A stretch of DNA of 64,000 nucleotides from Opisthocomus hoazin. Lineage: Eukaryota > Chordata > Aves > Opisthocomiformes > Opisthocomidae. The position numbers were made by a program, and so were the translations under genes. The stretch is from assembly GCF_030867145.1 (NCBI RefSeq), contig NC_134441.1, forward strand, positions 4,714,992-4,778,991, written 5' to 3'. Numbering within the stretch: position 1 is the stretch's first letter; every line of letters begins with the position of its first letter. The notes beneath the pieces were generated by a model. That model searched no databases. It saw only the letters and a list, made by a program, of their open reading frames with translations, and had not been told where the DNA came from. This document shows, piece after piece, positions 51,490 through 61,513 of this stretch.

Positions 51490-51690
51490 TACAATCCCCT
51501 GCTCCAGAAGGATTGCAGTCCATGAGAAGAGAAACAAGAGAAAAACATTATTTCCTCTATTTCACAGATAGGGAAGACACACTCAGAAACAGATTTGCCA
51601 GAGATCACCAAAGAAGGCTGCAGCAGAAAGAAGGACCACGTCCAGGACTCCTGTTCCTTCTGCTGCCTGAACACAGATATTTGCCTTTCT
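51490..51690 (-). repeat. Ancient MIR-type SINE relic, nearly full length
   Basis: In order: AATCCCCTGCTCCAGAAGGA then TTGCAGTCCA; TATTTCACAGATAGGGAAG; CACTCAGAAACAGATTTGCC; AGAGATCACCAAAGAAGGCT; AGGACTCCTGTTCC. This follows the antisense MIR/amniote SINE order (CCTGCCCCAAAGAGCTTACA; TTTTACAGATGAGGAAACTG; GAGGTTAAGTGACTTGCCCA; AGGTCACCCAG; CCAGGTCTCCTGACTC). Strand is given relative to the usual MIR orientation and is inferred. Confidence 0.6.
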
Positions 51691-51779
51691 CTGCAGATCT
51701 TCACTGTAGAAAACCATGTTGGGTGGTACCCTACAGGATATTTAATCCTCTCTCAATAGAAAATGAAAGCTAAATTAAA

Positions 51780-52100
51780 CCCTGTGACTTGCCTAATCTG
51801 TTCTTAAAAAACTTCCAGTGATGGATATTCATAACCTCTACAATCAGTCTTTCACCTGTCTTCAGAGACACAAAGTCTGAGGTTAAGCAGCTCCCCCTTT
51901 CCCAGGTTCATAGGTCACGTTCTAGACTTGTATCATTCTCACTGCTTTCTCCTGAACTTTGTCTAGCCCAAAACTTAAATCAGACAGGTGCAACTCCAGC
52001 ATGTCTTGCCAGAGCTAAGTACAAAGACTGCTTCATTAAACTTCCATGTGACAGTACTCCTGCCCTGCCCATCTTTACCTGTAACGTACCATGCTTTGTT
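51780..52100 (-). repeat. Ancient CR1 LINE 3'-region relic (antisense)
   Basis: The + strand reads CCTAATCTGTTC, then TTCCAGTGATGGATATTCAT, ACCTCTACAATCAGTCTTTC, TTCATAGGTCACGTTCTAGA, CTTGTATCATTCTCACTGCT, CTCCTGAACTTTGTCTAGCC and GGTGCAACTCCAGCATGTCT. This is the order of a sauropsid CR1 read in reverse complement (CCAGTGATGGAGATTCCACA; CATAGGTCATGTTTTCTAGA; CTTTGATCATTCTCGTTGCT; CTCTGGACTCTCTCCAA). Coding capacity is gone. Confidence 0.6.
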
Positions 52101-52489
52101 CAGGGACCCTTCTGACCTTGGACTGTTACTAGTCTCTGGGTATAGGAGTTCTTCACTGCGATGCATAAATTTTTCTCTGACAATTTTAGGGAAAGAAAAC
52201 CCTACTGTCTGGCACTTCCTTCTGCTTCCTCAACTCCAGAAGGATGTCCTCTAACAAGGGTATTACTCATCAGTGAGCTGATACTTTGAGTACAGTGTTA
52301 ATGACTGAAGCTATGAATATAAATTTATATCCACTGGGCATTTAAGAGCTTGGAACAAGCCACCAGTATGAAAAGGTCATATATATCAGTAGAAACAAAA
52401 CCCTGGGTGGGGTTCCTTTCTTCCCTCCCCTGAGTCATTTAGACTCATTTTCCAATTGATCCAGTGAAAAAGAGTTGCCTTGTCCTAAG

Positions 52490-52522
52490 ATAGGCATCTA
52501 AAATAGGTCTGCTGAATCACTG
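52490..52522. repeat. Palindromic-family fragment (TAGGCATCTAAAATAGGTC)
   Basis: AAGATAGGCATCTAAAATAG followed by GTCTGCTGAATC resembles the family segment TAGGCACCTAAAAATAAGTGGCCTGATTTT. Short, so moderate confidence only. Confidence 0.4.
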
Positions 52523-55501
52523 TCTTTAAGGGTCTTTGGTAACTCAAGCCTTCCTTTATTCATTTAGACTTCACTCTCTTCCAGCATCCTCTGTTACCCA
52601 GGGAAGGGCCGAGGTACAGCCTGGCACTCCAGTCAGTGCAGGGGCTCATGTTAGCCCAAGACCTCTCTCAGCAGCCTGCGAAACCAAGTGTTGCATCTAC
52701 AGAGCAAGCAGCACAGGTGCCAAGAAAACTGCAGCTAAATGCAAGCCAAGCATTGACAAATCACCTCTCATTTCTGCGGTTTGCAGTGTTCTCAAAATTC
52801 GTTCGAATTTTTTTCTCCTCCCCTTGTAAAGTCGTTGTAACAGTGATCAGGGCTATTGCCAAGCCCAGATCTGCATTCAGTGCTCATCTGGGGAAGCTGA
52901 GCATCACTTTTAAATTTGCCTCCACTCAGGAAACACATGAACCCAGCAAACAAACTTCCCCTCCCAAAGTTACCACCCAGGAGGGAATCTGTCCTGCAAG
53001 AACAGTCACATGGTCCATCTGCTTCCCTGTGCCTATAGGAATTGCCTTCCCTTGGCTGTGAAATCCTGGTCTGTGTTCTGCTCCCCCCCTCCTTCCACTT
53101 CAAGACATCTTTTTTACATTCATCTGCTCATCATCAGTGACTTGAGACACTTCAAAAAAAATGCAGTTAGGAGCCACGAGAAAAATCAACCTCACCTCAA
53201 CAGCATGTTCTGCTCAAGGCATTTCATATTTAAACCCCCATCTCTAGTTAGCTGTGCTGCCTACCCCAGTACTTTGTCCCAGGGTGCAGATTGCATGGTC
53301 AGTGCATCTATCTCCTTGTTATCTCCTCGTGCTCAGCTTCCCTGGCAGGCAATTCTCTTTTTAGATCTCAAGAATTACTGGTCAGCCTACATACAAGAGC
53401 TAGTTCGCTGGCTTCCACTTCCTGATCTCTTTAGGAACTGGTGGTTTGCATGGGAAGAAAAAATACTTCAAATACCACTTGGCATCAGAATAGTGCTCTT
53501 TCTTTCTGAGCAATACGGGAATGGCAGGGGATTACGGTAATGGCAAGGATACTGCCTGCTACATCAGCAGAGCAGTAAAGTTACTGCTGCTCCTTGACAG
53601 TGTGGAGCTCAACACTGCAACTGGCGAGGGATCCCTGGAGATGTGCTGGAGGCAAGCCCCTCCCCAGCACTGGGACACAGGGAATCAGGGCACCTGGGAG
53701 CTGTCAAAATCATAGTGGGGAAATAAAGGGAGAAACGCAATGGATTTTCAGGCGCAGAGTCCCATCTCTGCATGAAGAGAGAGAAGCCTGCTGTGTTGTG
53801 CTGTGAATCTCCTTTCCAGATGCTCAGAGGAGCTGTGCTGCCTTCTAGAGACTAAAGAGGTGAGTGTGGGTTGGGGCAGGGACAAGGGTCTAGGGTATGC
53901 TCTGCCCCAAACCTTCTCTCCACAGGCTGAGTATGGTCTGGTTGGTTTTGAGCGTGAATATATATATCTGTCAGTCCTTTCTGCTGCATCTCTTTGAGTT
54001 ACTGGGAAGTTTTCCTTCATGTGCTTTAAAAAAAAAGTTTTGTCAGTTCTCAATTTTCTAGTCCACCACCGAGCCTACAATGACCGCAATAATAATGGTT
54101 AGAGATGCTTGATGCTACAGCCACTTATTGATGTACTTAGTAAAATCTGTCCTTTTCTGTCTTGGAATTGTTCTTCAACATGTTACATCTTATGGGAAAG
54201 AAAATATAAAGATCCAATTTCATTTCACTGCATAGAAGTCAAATTCCCATAGTGCAATACATTTTCCTCTCCCCCCCTCCACTCTCTTTGCTTGTGAACT
54301 GGGAATTTGGGGGGTTTAGAGTTTTAAATGCCCCTGCCTGCAGTGAAATTCAGTTTTGAGATTCATGCATGTGACAGCTGTTGCTGCTCAGTGTTTGGGT
54401 AAAGTGTGATCCGAGGGACTCCTCTGAGAAACCTAACATTCAGGCACTTAGAGTCTTACCTTATCTCAGATTTAACAGGAGTAATCTTAGTGGTGATTTT
54501 TCACATGTCTGATCCATATTTTGGATGGGAACACTACATCCACACCTAGGTGTTGTGAAAGGCTTTTCAGCCCCTACTTGTAGCTTTCCCCTTTGTGCTC
54601 CTCTATGTCTCTGTTCCCAGGCTTATCCTCACTTTTCCATCTGATGTACCTTTTCTCCATATTTAGTCAGCTAAGGCTGAGCTTGGCTTCCAGACCCTCT
54701 GAAACGTTGTGTTACTCAGTAGGAAACTTGTTGCTTGCAACATCTTCTGCTTGGCAGGATTTGCTTTTCCCCATAGATTTCTGAAATGGGCAGTTTAGCT
54801 GGACTAATGAGGAGTTCAGTGGGTAAAAGAGTCACTTAATAAAGAAATTTTAAGCTAAATTCTGGACTTATAACACTGCTTCACAGTTTGTAGACCTGAA
54901 TTATGTCCCGCAGGTTTCTACCTCTCCTAGAACTGGTCTCTGCAGGTGAACAGATAATTAGGATTGATTGCTATCCCCATAGGAGAACAGGCTGCTGCTG
55001 AGAATACAGTCAGAAAAGGCAGGCAACGAAATCCACATTGGTCTCTTAGTTGTTGTTAAACAATACTGGGCTGAAAAAGGTTGGTTCGCCTGGCTGGAGC
55101 CAGCCTGAGGAAGGCTCCCTAAAATAGCCTCCCACTCTATTCTTATATGGGAACCACAGCAGTAAGCGAAGGTTGCTTCTGGGAATCATCTTGTTCATGT
55201 CTTTGTCTCCTTCAGGGGGGTGATGACCTGCAAAGAGCACAACAGCCTGCATCGTTGACACAGCAAACTTGACTCTACCCTTCAGAGCAAGCCAGCAGCT
55301 GCTGTAAAGAAACTTTAATCCACAGTCCAGAAGCTCAGATAACAACTGCTCCGCAGCATGGAGAAGCTTTGATTGACGCTTCAGACCCTGAAGACGGGTA
55401 GCAGCAGGTATCACAAATGACATTGCTGAGCAGACACAGCAGCGGCCTCCACACCTTGTCAGGTTTCTAAGCCAGTTGTAAAGCAGAATCAGGACTAACA
55501 C

Positions 55502-55985
55502 AAGGTAATTAAAAGCATCGCTGATTTTCTCTTGGGAGAAACCTAAAGTTCAGAATCTCTGGAATATATATGTTACTTAAATATTGAATCATCCCAAAGA
55601 GGCAGGAATGATTTTAACCTGCAGTTCCAGTATTTCTCACCATGTAAGCCTGGAAAGTGGGACAAATAGCCTCTGTTTTGTGTAGCCTCACTTCCGCACC
55701 ACAAGAAAAATGCAAAAGGAGTTACATTTGACTTTGAAATGGTGGCTAGTAGCCACGCTGTAGTGGTAAAAACTTTGCAAGAAAGGTAGATTTTCTAACA
55801 TGTTTCTGGATCCTTCTCATTGTTCCTGGTGCTGCACTTCCAAGACATTCTTAAAAACTCTTTTCCCCAGCAAAGCCAGGCAAATGTTGCCTATAGGACC
55901 CTCCAAGAACTGATTTCGTCACTCTTTCTAACTGCAAAGGGAGTGAAGTTTAACAGCCTTGTGTGAGCATTGCGAGCCACTCACC
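55502..55985 (+). promoter_or_regulatory. ADRA1A: Immediate 5' flank / probable 5'UTR of ADRA1A
   Basis: This stretch lies directly upstream of the start codon and probably contains 5'UTR and proximal promoter sequence. The transcription start cannot be placed by eye. There is no CpG island and no convincing TATA box at a sensible spacing. The AATATATATG run near 55,562 is too ambiguous to call. The ATG context CTCACCATGGC is a near-ideal Kozak site. A nine-codon upstream ORF ends 72 nt before the start. A pyrimidine-rich stretch followed by AAAG at about 55,918-55,940 could serve as a splice acceptor, which would allow a remote non-coding first exon, but nothing proves that. Confidence 0.5.
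55884..55913 (+). other. Possible upstream ORF in the ADRA1A leader
   Basis: ATG followed by eight codons and TGA encodes MLPIGPSKN. It ends 72 nt before the receptor ATG and does not overlap it. The A at -3 (CAAATGT) gives moderate initiation context. If this segment is in the mature 5'UTR, it could reduce receptor translation or allow reinitiation. Presence in the transcript is unproven. Confidence 0.3.
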
Positions 55986-56868
55986 ATGGCTTTCCTCCCT
56001 GGAAACTCCTCCGACTGCTCCAACTGCACCCACCCTGTGGGGCCTGTGAACATTTCAAAGGCCATTTTACTAGGTGTTATTCTAGGGGGGCTGATAGTTT
56101 TCGGGGTTTTGGGTAATATTCTGGTTATCCTTTCTGTAGCCTGCCACAGACATCTTCAGAGTGTTACCCACTATTACATAATTAACCTGGCTGTAGCTGA
56201 CCTCCTCTTGACTTCCACTGTCCTGCCCTTCTCAGCTACTATGGAGATTTTGGGCTACTGGGCCTTTGGGAGAATCTTCTGCAACATCTGGGCAGCTGTC
56301 GACGTCCTTTGCTGCACTGCTTCCATTATGAGCCTCTGTATCATCTCGATAGACAGATACATTGGGGTGAGCTACCCACTGAGATACCCGAGTATAGTGA
56401 CAGAGAAGAGAGGCCTCCTGGCCTTACTGTGCGTTTGGGCATTGTCTCTGGTGATATCGATTGGACCTCTTTTTGGCTGGAAGGAACCAGCACCAGAAGA
56501 TGAGACCATCTGTCAAATCACCGAGGAGCCTGGCTACGTGTTGTTCTCTGCTCTAGGCTCCTTCTACCTCCCGCTGACTATTATCTTGGTGATGTATTGC
56601 CGAGTGTATGTAGTGGCCAAAAGGGAAAACAAAGGTCTGACTTCTGGTCTGAAGACAGAGAGGTCTCATTCTGAAGAAGTGACCCTACGGATCCATCGTA
56701 AAAATGCTCCTGAAGCGAGCGGATCAGCATCCAACCCCAAGAGCAAGCATCATTTCTCAGTGCGTCTCCTCAAGTTCTCCAGGGAAAAGAAAGCTGCCAA
56801 GACCCTGGGAATAGTTGTGGGATGCTTCGTTCTCTGCTGGCTTCCATTTTTTGTAGTAATGCCTCTTG
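55986..56868 (+). CDS. ADRA1A: ADRA1A coding exon 1 (alpha-1A adrenergic receptor, partial: N-terminus to TM6)
   Basis: Class A GPCR for adrenaline and noradrenaline in the plasma membrane. The family couples mainly through Gq/11 to phospholipase C. The exon encodes 294 complete residues plus one base. Seen: N-glycosylation sequons at N7, N13 and N22; GN motif of TM1 (43-44); LAVAD of TM2 (68-72); C99 and C176, the usual TM3-ECL2 disulfide pair; amine-binding D106 in TM3; DRY at 123-125; TM5 serines S188 and S192, which bind catechol in the family; a basic third intracellular loop (about 212-270); CWLP at 284-287 followed by FF at 288-289 in TM6. Approximate helices: TM1 26-51, TM2 62-86, TM3 98-121, TM4 143-166, TM5 184-206, TM6 272-294. 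The start is the ATG in CACCATGG, which gives [10 protein letters not shown], closely like mammalian ADRA1A as remembered. The frame is open upstream only to a TTG. The exon stops before TM7, so C-terminal sequence and NPxxY are absent. ADRA1B and ADRA1D are less likely because of the short N-terminus and overall sequence. Confidence 0.97.
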
Positions 56869-57293
56869 GTAAGTAAAGCAAAACCCTCTACCTTTTACTG
56901 CACCTTCCCTGGAGGGAGGGCTGCGTTTGCGCCTGTGTGCAATAACGTTGATCAGAAAAGCTCTGAGGGAATAATTTTCTATTGCAAAGCTGTCAAAATC
57001 AAAACATTTACCATCACAAAGCAGTGAATGTAAAAAATGAAAGTCTCAAATGAAACAAAACAGCTCTGGTGATGAGAAGCATAAAATTCTGAAAATAATG
57101 GAAAGGTTTTAGTACTTTTTTCCATATAGAAAATGCTCTTTCAGAATTCAGATTATTATTTCTGACCAGCGCTGCTATAGGAACAATATCTTTAGATTGT
57201 GTGTGTAATTTTGCAGCCAGTTCCTCAGGTGATATAACAATATAAAATGTCAAGATACAAATGCATTCAAGGTCAAAGTAGCTGTTTACAGAC

Positions 57294-57338
57294 TTGGGAC
57301 CAGATTTTTGAGTGCTCAGCACCTAATACTTCCCACTA
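57294..57338. repeat. Palindromic-family relic (GGGACCAGATTTTTGAGTGC)
   Basis: GGGACCAGATTTTTGAGTGC, then TCAGCACCTAATACTTCCCA, is a close match to the remembered sauropsid repeat GGGCCCAGATTTTCAAAAGTGCTCAGCACC..CTCCCATTGAAG. It lies in the ADRA1A intron, 425 bp after the donor. Confidence 0.6.
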
Positions 57339-58619
57339 TAAGGAAAAAAAGTCAGCTTCCTATCAGGAAATTCACATGACGAGATACCATACACCCAGTG
57401 AAATAAATGTATTTTTTAATTTGCTGTATGACCAGTCACAAGACAGGAGTGAGGATCCTTCAAACTAATTTTATACTTCTCTGGCTTGCATCTGTTATGG
57501 AAACCCAGTGAGCCCACTGGCCAAACACTGGCTTCAACCATCAAGCTGAATATGAATATTTATTCACCACTGGTAATTCTATAGGGGGGGAAAGTCAGGG
57601 ATTTGTTCTGCTTTGCTATCACTGAAATATAAAGAAGTAATTAGAATTTTAATTAAACCTTGCTCCATCACCTTTGATGTGATTTCAGGATTTAAAAGAA
57701 TATTAATTTCACATATGTGGCACATCACACTGATGTTTTAGCTGTACTAAATATTAATTTTTGAAACTTGGAACCTTAGATCTGTGACTTGCTCAATTTC
57801 AGTAGCTGTTCTTATGGAAAAGGCTCGTGCTGTACAGGAAAAAGAAAGTAAGATTGTGTGGAACTTTAACTAGTAACAGAACAATGTGTACAATTAAGAA
57901 CACCAACCAGCCTTGCCTAAACGTGGAAAGAAAGATCCAGGGATTTTCTTTTTTTTAACCTTACAAAAAGCTGTTCTTTTTCAATTAACTTCCACTGGAT
58001 TTGCTGAGATTACTAGGTTGCTTCACAAAAACATGTCACTAATGTTGCCACATGAAAAAATCCCAAACTACAGAATCTTTTCAGTTGGTCAATACTGGGA
58101 AGCGCTGGAGTAAGAGCTGGAGATGTTTCGTAAGGAGGAGCCCTGCAAGGCCTGGCTCCTGCTGTCCAGGATGTCAGCATGTTGGAATGCTGGTTGCCAA
58201 GATGTCCGAAACATACCCAAAAAGGGTTTGCGAGAACGCATTAAACACACTTATTTTCATCTGCAAATGTGGGTGCCCACACAGAGCTGTTGTTAATTAA
58301 TACGCTTGGGATTTAAGAAATTTTCTGGACTCGAGAGTGGTTTTGCATCTTTCTCTGATCCCTTATAAGGAAACTATCTTGAGGTTAGTTGCCCTATTTT
58401 TGTGGGGTTACTATGTTATTTTTAAAGCATATAATACATGTCTCAAAACCTATTTGCTACTTTTAAAGAGAAAAAAAACATTCAACAGACAAGTGGCACA
58501 AAAAAACATGTCTTCAAAAACTGAGGAAACATCTTGAGGCAGGCTGTCCCACCCGGAGATAATTGCATATGGCACTCTATACCTCCACCAGGCAGAAGAC
58601 TTTCCAAAAGACAGTGGCC

Positions 58620-58735
58620 GCTTTCAGATCTGTTCTGCAGACAGGTGGAGGTAGGCATAGGGAGGCGAAGTGATCCAGCCAGGATCACACAGCAGATTGA
58701 TGAGTGGTGGAAGTCAGACTTTTCAGACATGCGGA
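58620..58735 (-). repeat. MIR-like SINE relic
   Basis: CATAGGGAGGCGAAGTGATC, then CAGCCAGGATCACACAGCAG and TGAGTGGTGGAAGTCAGAC, match the order of the antisense MIR core: GAGAGGTTAAGTGACTTGCCCAAGGTCACACAGC..AGTGGCAGAGC. The TCACACAGC block is intact. Confidence 0.6.
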
Positions 58736-60839
58736 ATACTCCACTGCTGAAACCACTGGCAGCTGCAGGGTTCACAACACAGGCAGCTAGGGAGCAAGAG
58801 CTTTGTTGTGCAGAAGACCAGCTCTGCAGCTTTGTGGCCATGGGACAGATAAACGGTCCCATCAGCCAGGCTGCCCTCAATGAAGGTTGCCCATGAGACA
58901 GACATTCTTAAACTCTGCCACACAAACCACTTCAGACAACTGGCAGATGCTTATCACTCTATGCAGCAGAAGTTCCCAAAACAGGAGTTTATTTTACTGT
59001 GATCTACAGCTTCTTCAAGATCCCCACATCTATTAACATCAACTCTACCAGCCAAGAACCACTTTAAAACAAGAAATACCAGGCTTGTTAAAGCATATCA
59101 CAAATGGAGATAGAAACTTTGAGGTTTAGGTATGGGAAGGGCAAGAGTGATAGAAGGATATCAAGAGGGGTATAAAGGCACGATATCCATATCAGCAGAT
59201 GCTGCTGAAAATAACTGGAGAAACAGCTTGAGTATCCCTGCCATCAGACAATATCTTAATTGAAATTGGTGTGTAAAGGTGCCAGGTGCAATCTGTGTAA
59301 GTAGTGTATTTCTTACCTTCTCAGATGGAGTTTCATTCCAGACAAAGGGTCTGTGCAAAGGCTTTCAGTCCAATACACCTTCTTCTTACTTGACTTTGAT
59401 GTTTGCGGAGTAGCCCAGGGAATAACCACCCTGTTGCATCAAAACAAGTGAGGTTAAGATTTGTTTTTTCTCTGCATGCTGGAGTGTAAACCCTGCCCTT
59501 CACAAATCTTGTCATGTACACAGCAGTATCAAAACAACCAGTTTCCCCTGGAAGAAGCCAGGTTTTCATTTCTGTGTGCCCTTTCTTTCCCTCTTTAGAG
59601 CTAACCAGTGGACCTGCTCCTAGTCTCAAAGTTTTCCTGTAAAAGCTCCTTAGAACTCAACGCAGCTTCACAAATTATTTAAAAGAACTGTTGTCCCAAC
59701 TAATTCTCCAGTCTTTGTATTTCGCTAATTAAATCCCGATTCCTTTCTAGACACATATCTTTCCTAGTGCAATGAGAAGTCCTTTTCCATGGTAGTTTAG
59801 GGAAGCCTTAGGCTGGCAGGGTAAGAGGTAGCAACAGGCACCTAAACAGAAGCGTAACCCAAGAGCCAGCAACAACTGTGAGGGCCTTGGCCTATGCCCA
59901 TAAGCCTCTATGGAAGACACCTTTTCTTAGTGAGCTCAAATTCTGTCTCTGCTCCACAGCAGTGGAAGTCTGACGGTGTAAAGTGCTTTTTTATTTTGCA
60001 AACCTTCCTTTGAATTGCTATTACCCCCCAAAAAAGCTGTAAACCCATTGCTGAATTAACTTTATTGGGGAAATTCTTCAGAGTCTTCCTATAAATGTCG
60101 TTGCCTAAGAGCAATCACATCCAACGCTTCAGCCCCAGTACTAGGTTGTAAAGACAGACTGATGGTCCATGTACATCTACAGCTGTCTGCAACTGCTTCC
60201 CACACAGAAGCTTTTCTGATACATTGACCAATCTTTCCTCATTCTACACTAGACATCCACTTATCTATAAGAAGTATACAAAGGACACATTCAACGTAAG
60301 GAAAAGTTAATCTCCTGAATGTATCACTTGCCTATTCAGGAGCTCGAAACACTTTCACTGGCTGCCACTTGTTTAGCACAGGCTGATGTTTGTGCCAGCA
60401 GACTACAAGAGCATCCTACCCCATCCAGAGAGTCTGTTCTCAGCCCTTCAGAGAAGACAGCTGGAAAGGATGTTTCCCTGTCCACTCCAGGCCTATGGCT
60501 CTCACACATCTTCTACACCTGGTGCATCATTTTCTTCATCTCTTATTTCTTTTCTGCAACACTTAATCACCATATTCCCAGCTGCTAGCCACTTATGAGC
60601 AACCTGATCTTCCCCATTTAACACCCCCTCATGTTAATTTACATCATAAGAATAGCTTCGGAAGCTTTTTAGTGCTGACCTTCACATTTTGGTTACCCCG
60701 TGCTTGTCTCCTGTCTCAAAACATAACTGCACTAAAGCACTCCATTCAAAAGCTAGGAGCGCAAGCCAGGTGTCATCAGCAGGGGATTACGCACCACACA
60801 CTGAACATGAACAAGAATACACTGCTCTGCTGAGGAAAA

Positions 60840-61513
60840 CTATGATCTAGCTGGGAGGACTAGCAGGTGATAGAGCTGCATTTTTGTTTTCTACATTAGT
60901 CAGAACCTTCTTATGAAGTTTCTTTTTTCCAAGTGAGCGATACAGTGAAACCCTGCCTCTCTTCCCAAAATTTTGTAAGACCTTGCTCAACATGTTGCCA
61001 AAGTCCTTTAAGACTTCAGGGCCAAAAAAAATCCCTAAAGTAAGCAATATTGCTTTCCAAATTGGAGCAACCATATTCTTTTTGGCACCGGCAGATAGGA
61101 ACTACTTGAAGCTGAGCTAGAAACCTTGGAACAAGCTCCCAGAGGGGCTTGAATGACAAGGAGCAGCAACAGCAGGACTGCTCCAGGATGAAGGACAGCC
61201 CAGGAACAGAGGGCAGGAAGGAGCTGTGCCCTCCCCAAAAGCACACACCCACCGTACCTGAGCAGACATAGGCAAAGGTGGCATCAGGCAGGTTCAGCTG
61301 ACGGTCCAATAATAACCAAACACAAAACAACAAGGCAGAGGCAGGAAAAAAAAAGCTTGAGCTCATCTACATCCCTCAAAGAGAGCTAAGGAGAGGAGCC
61401 TGAGCTTATATGCAGCTCCTGGGCCAATGGGCAGAGGGTTTGCAGGTGGAGGCCACAGGTGAGGCTCATCTGGGCACTTCAGTCTTGTTGGGCCCTGGGA
61501 CTCTACAATAACA
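60840..61513 (-). repeat. Possible LTR-type element relic, antisense in the ADRA1A intron
   Basis: The minus strand begins TGTTATTGTAGAGTCCCAGG and then shows CCATTGGCC (complement of 61,422-61,430), CATATAAGC (complement of 61,404-61,412), and a CT-rich initiation-like stretch. Further on it reads TTGGTTATTATTGGACC followed by GTCAGCTGAACCTGCCTG. That tail and the TG start recall Ty3/gypsy-type LTRs in reptile genomes, but this is from memory. The left boundary is uncertain. A 116-codon frame (61,016-61,366, minus) inside it has no recognisable domain. It could instead be an unrelated antisense promoter. Confidence 0.35.

Larger units (their letters stand above)
48001..55501. other. Intergenic DNA immediately upstream of ADRA1A
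   Basis: No gene recognised. Holds a 34-bp tandem duplication (51,200-51,255), a MIR-like relic (51,490-51,690) directly followed by an antisense CR1 relic (51,780-52,100), a palindromic-family fragment (52,490-52,522) and a 12-bp palindrome ACACCTAGGTGT (54,542-54,553). The longest frames, 53,010-53,540 (+) and 55,046-55,501 (-), show no domain. Confidence 0.65.

Noticed and set aside
53010..53540. 176-codon open frame on the + strand
   Set aside because: No recognisable domain, signal or repeat. Low-complexity-free but unlike any family I know. No flanking splice or Kozak support. Such lengths occur by chance in 64 kb.
55046..55501. 151-codon open frame on the minus strand, just upstream of ADRA1A
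   Set aside because: No domain recognised. It could overlap a divergent transcript, but nothing in the sequence supports a protein.
55959..55985. N-terminal extension of ADRA1A from an upstream TTG
   Set aside because: TTG is not a normal start here. The ATG at 55,986 has an ideal context and matches the family N-terminus.
61016..61366. 116-codon frame on the minus strand starting with a hydrophobic stretch
   Set aside because: Lies inside the LTR-like segment. The apparent leader is encoded by a CT-rich stretch of the putative element and no domain follows.
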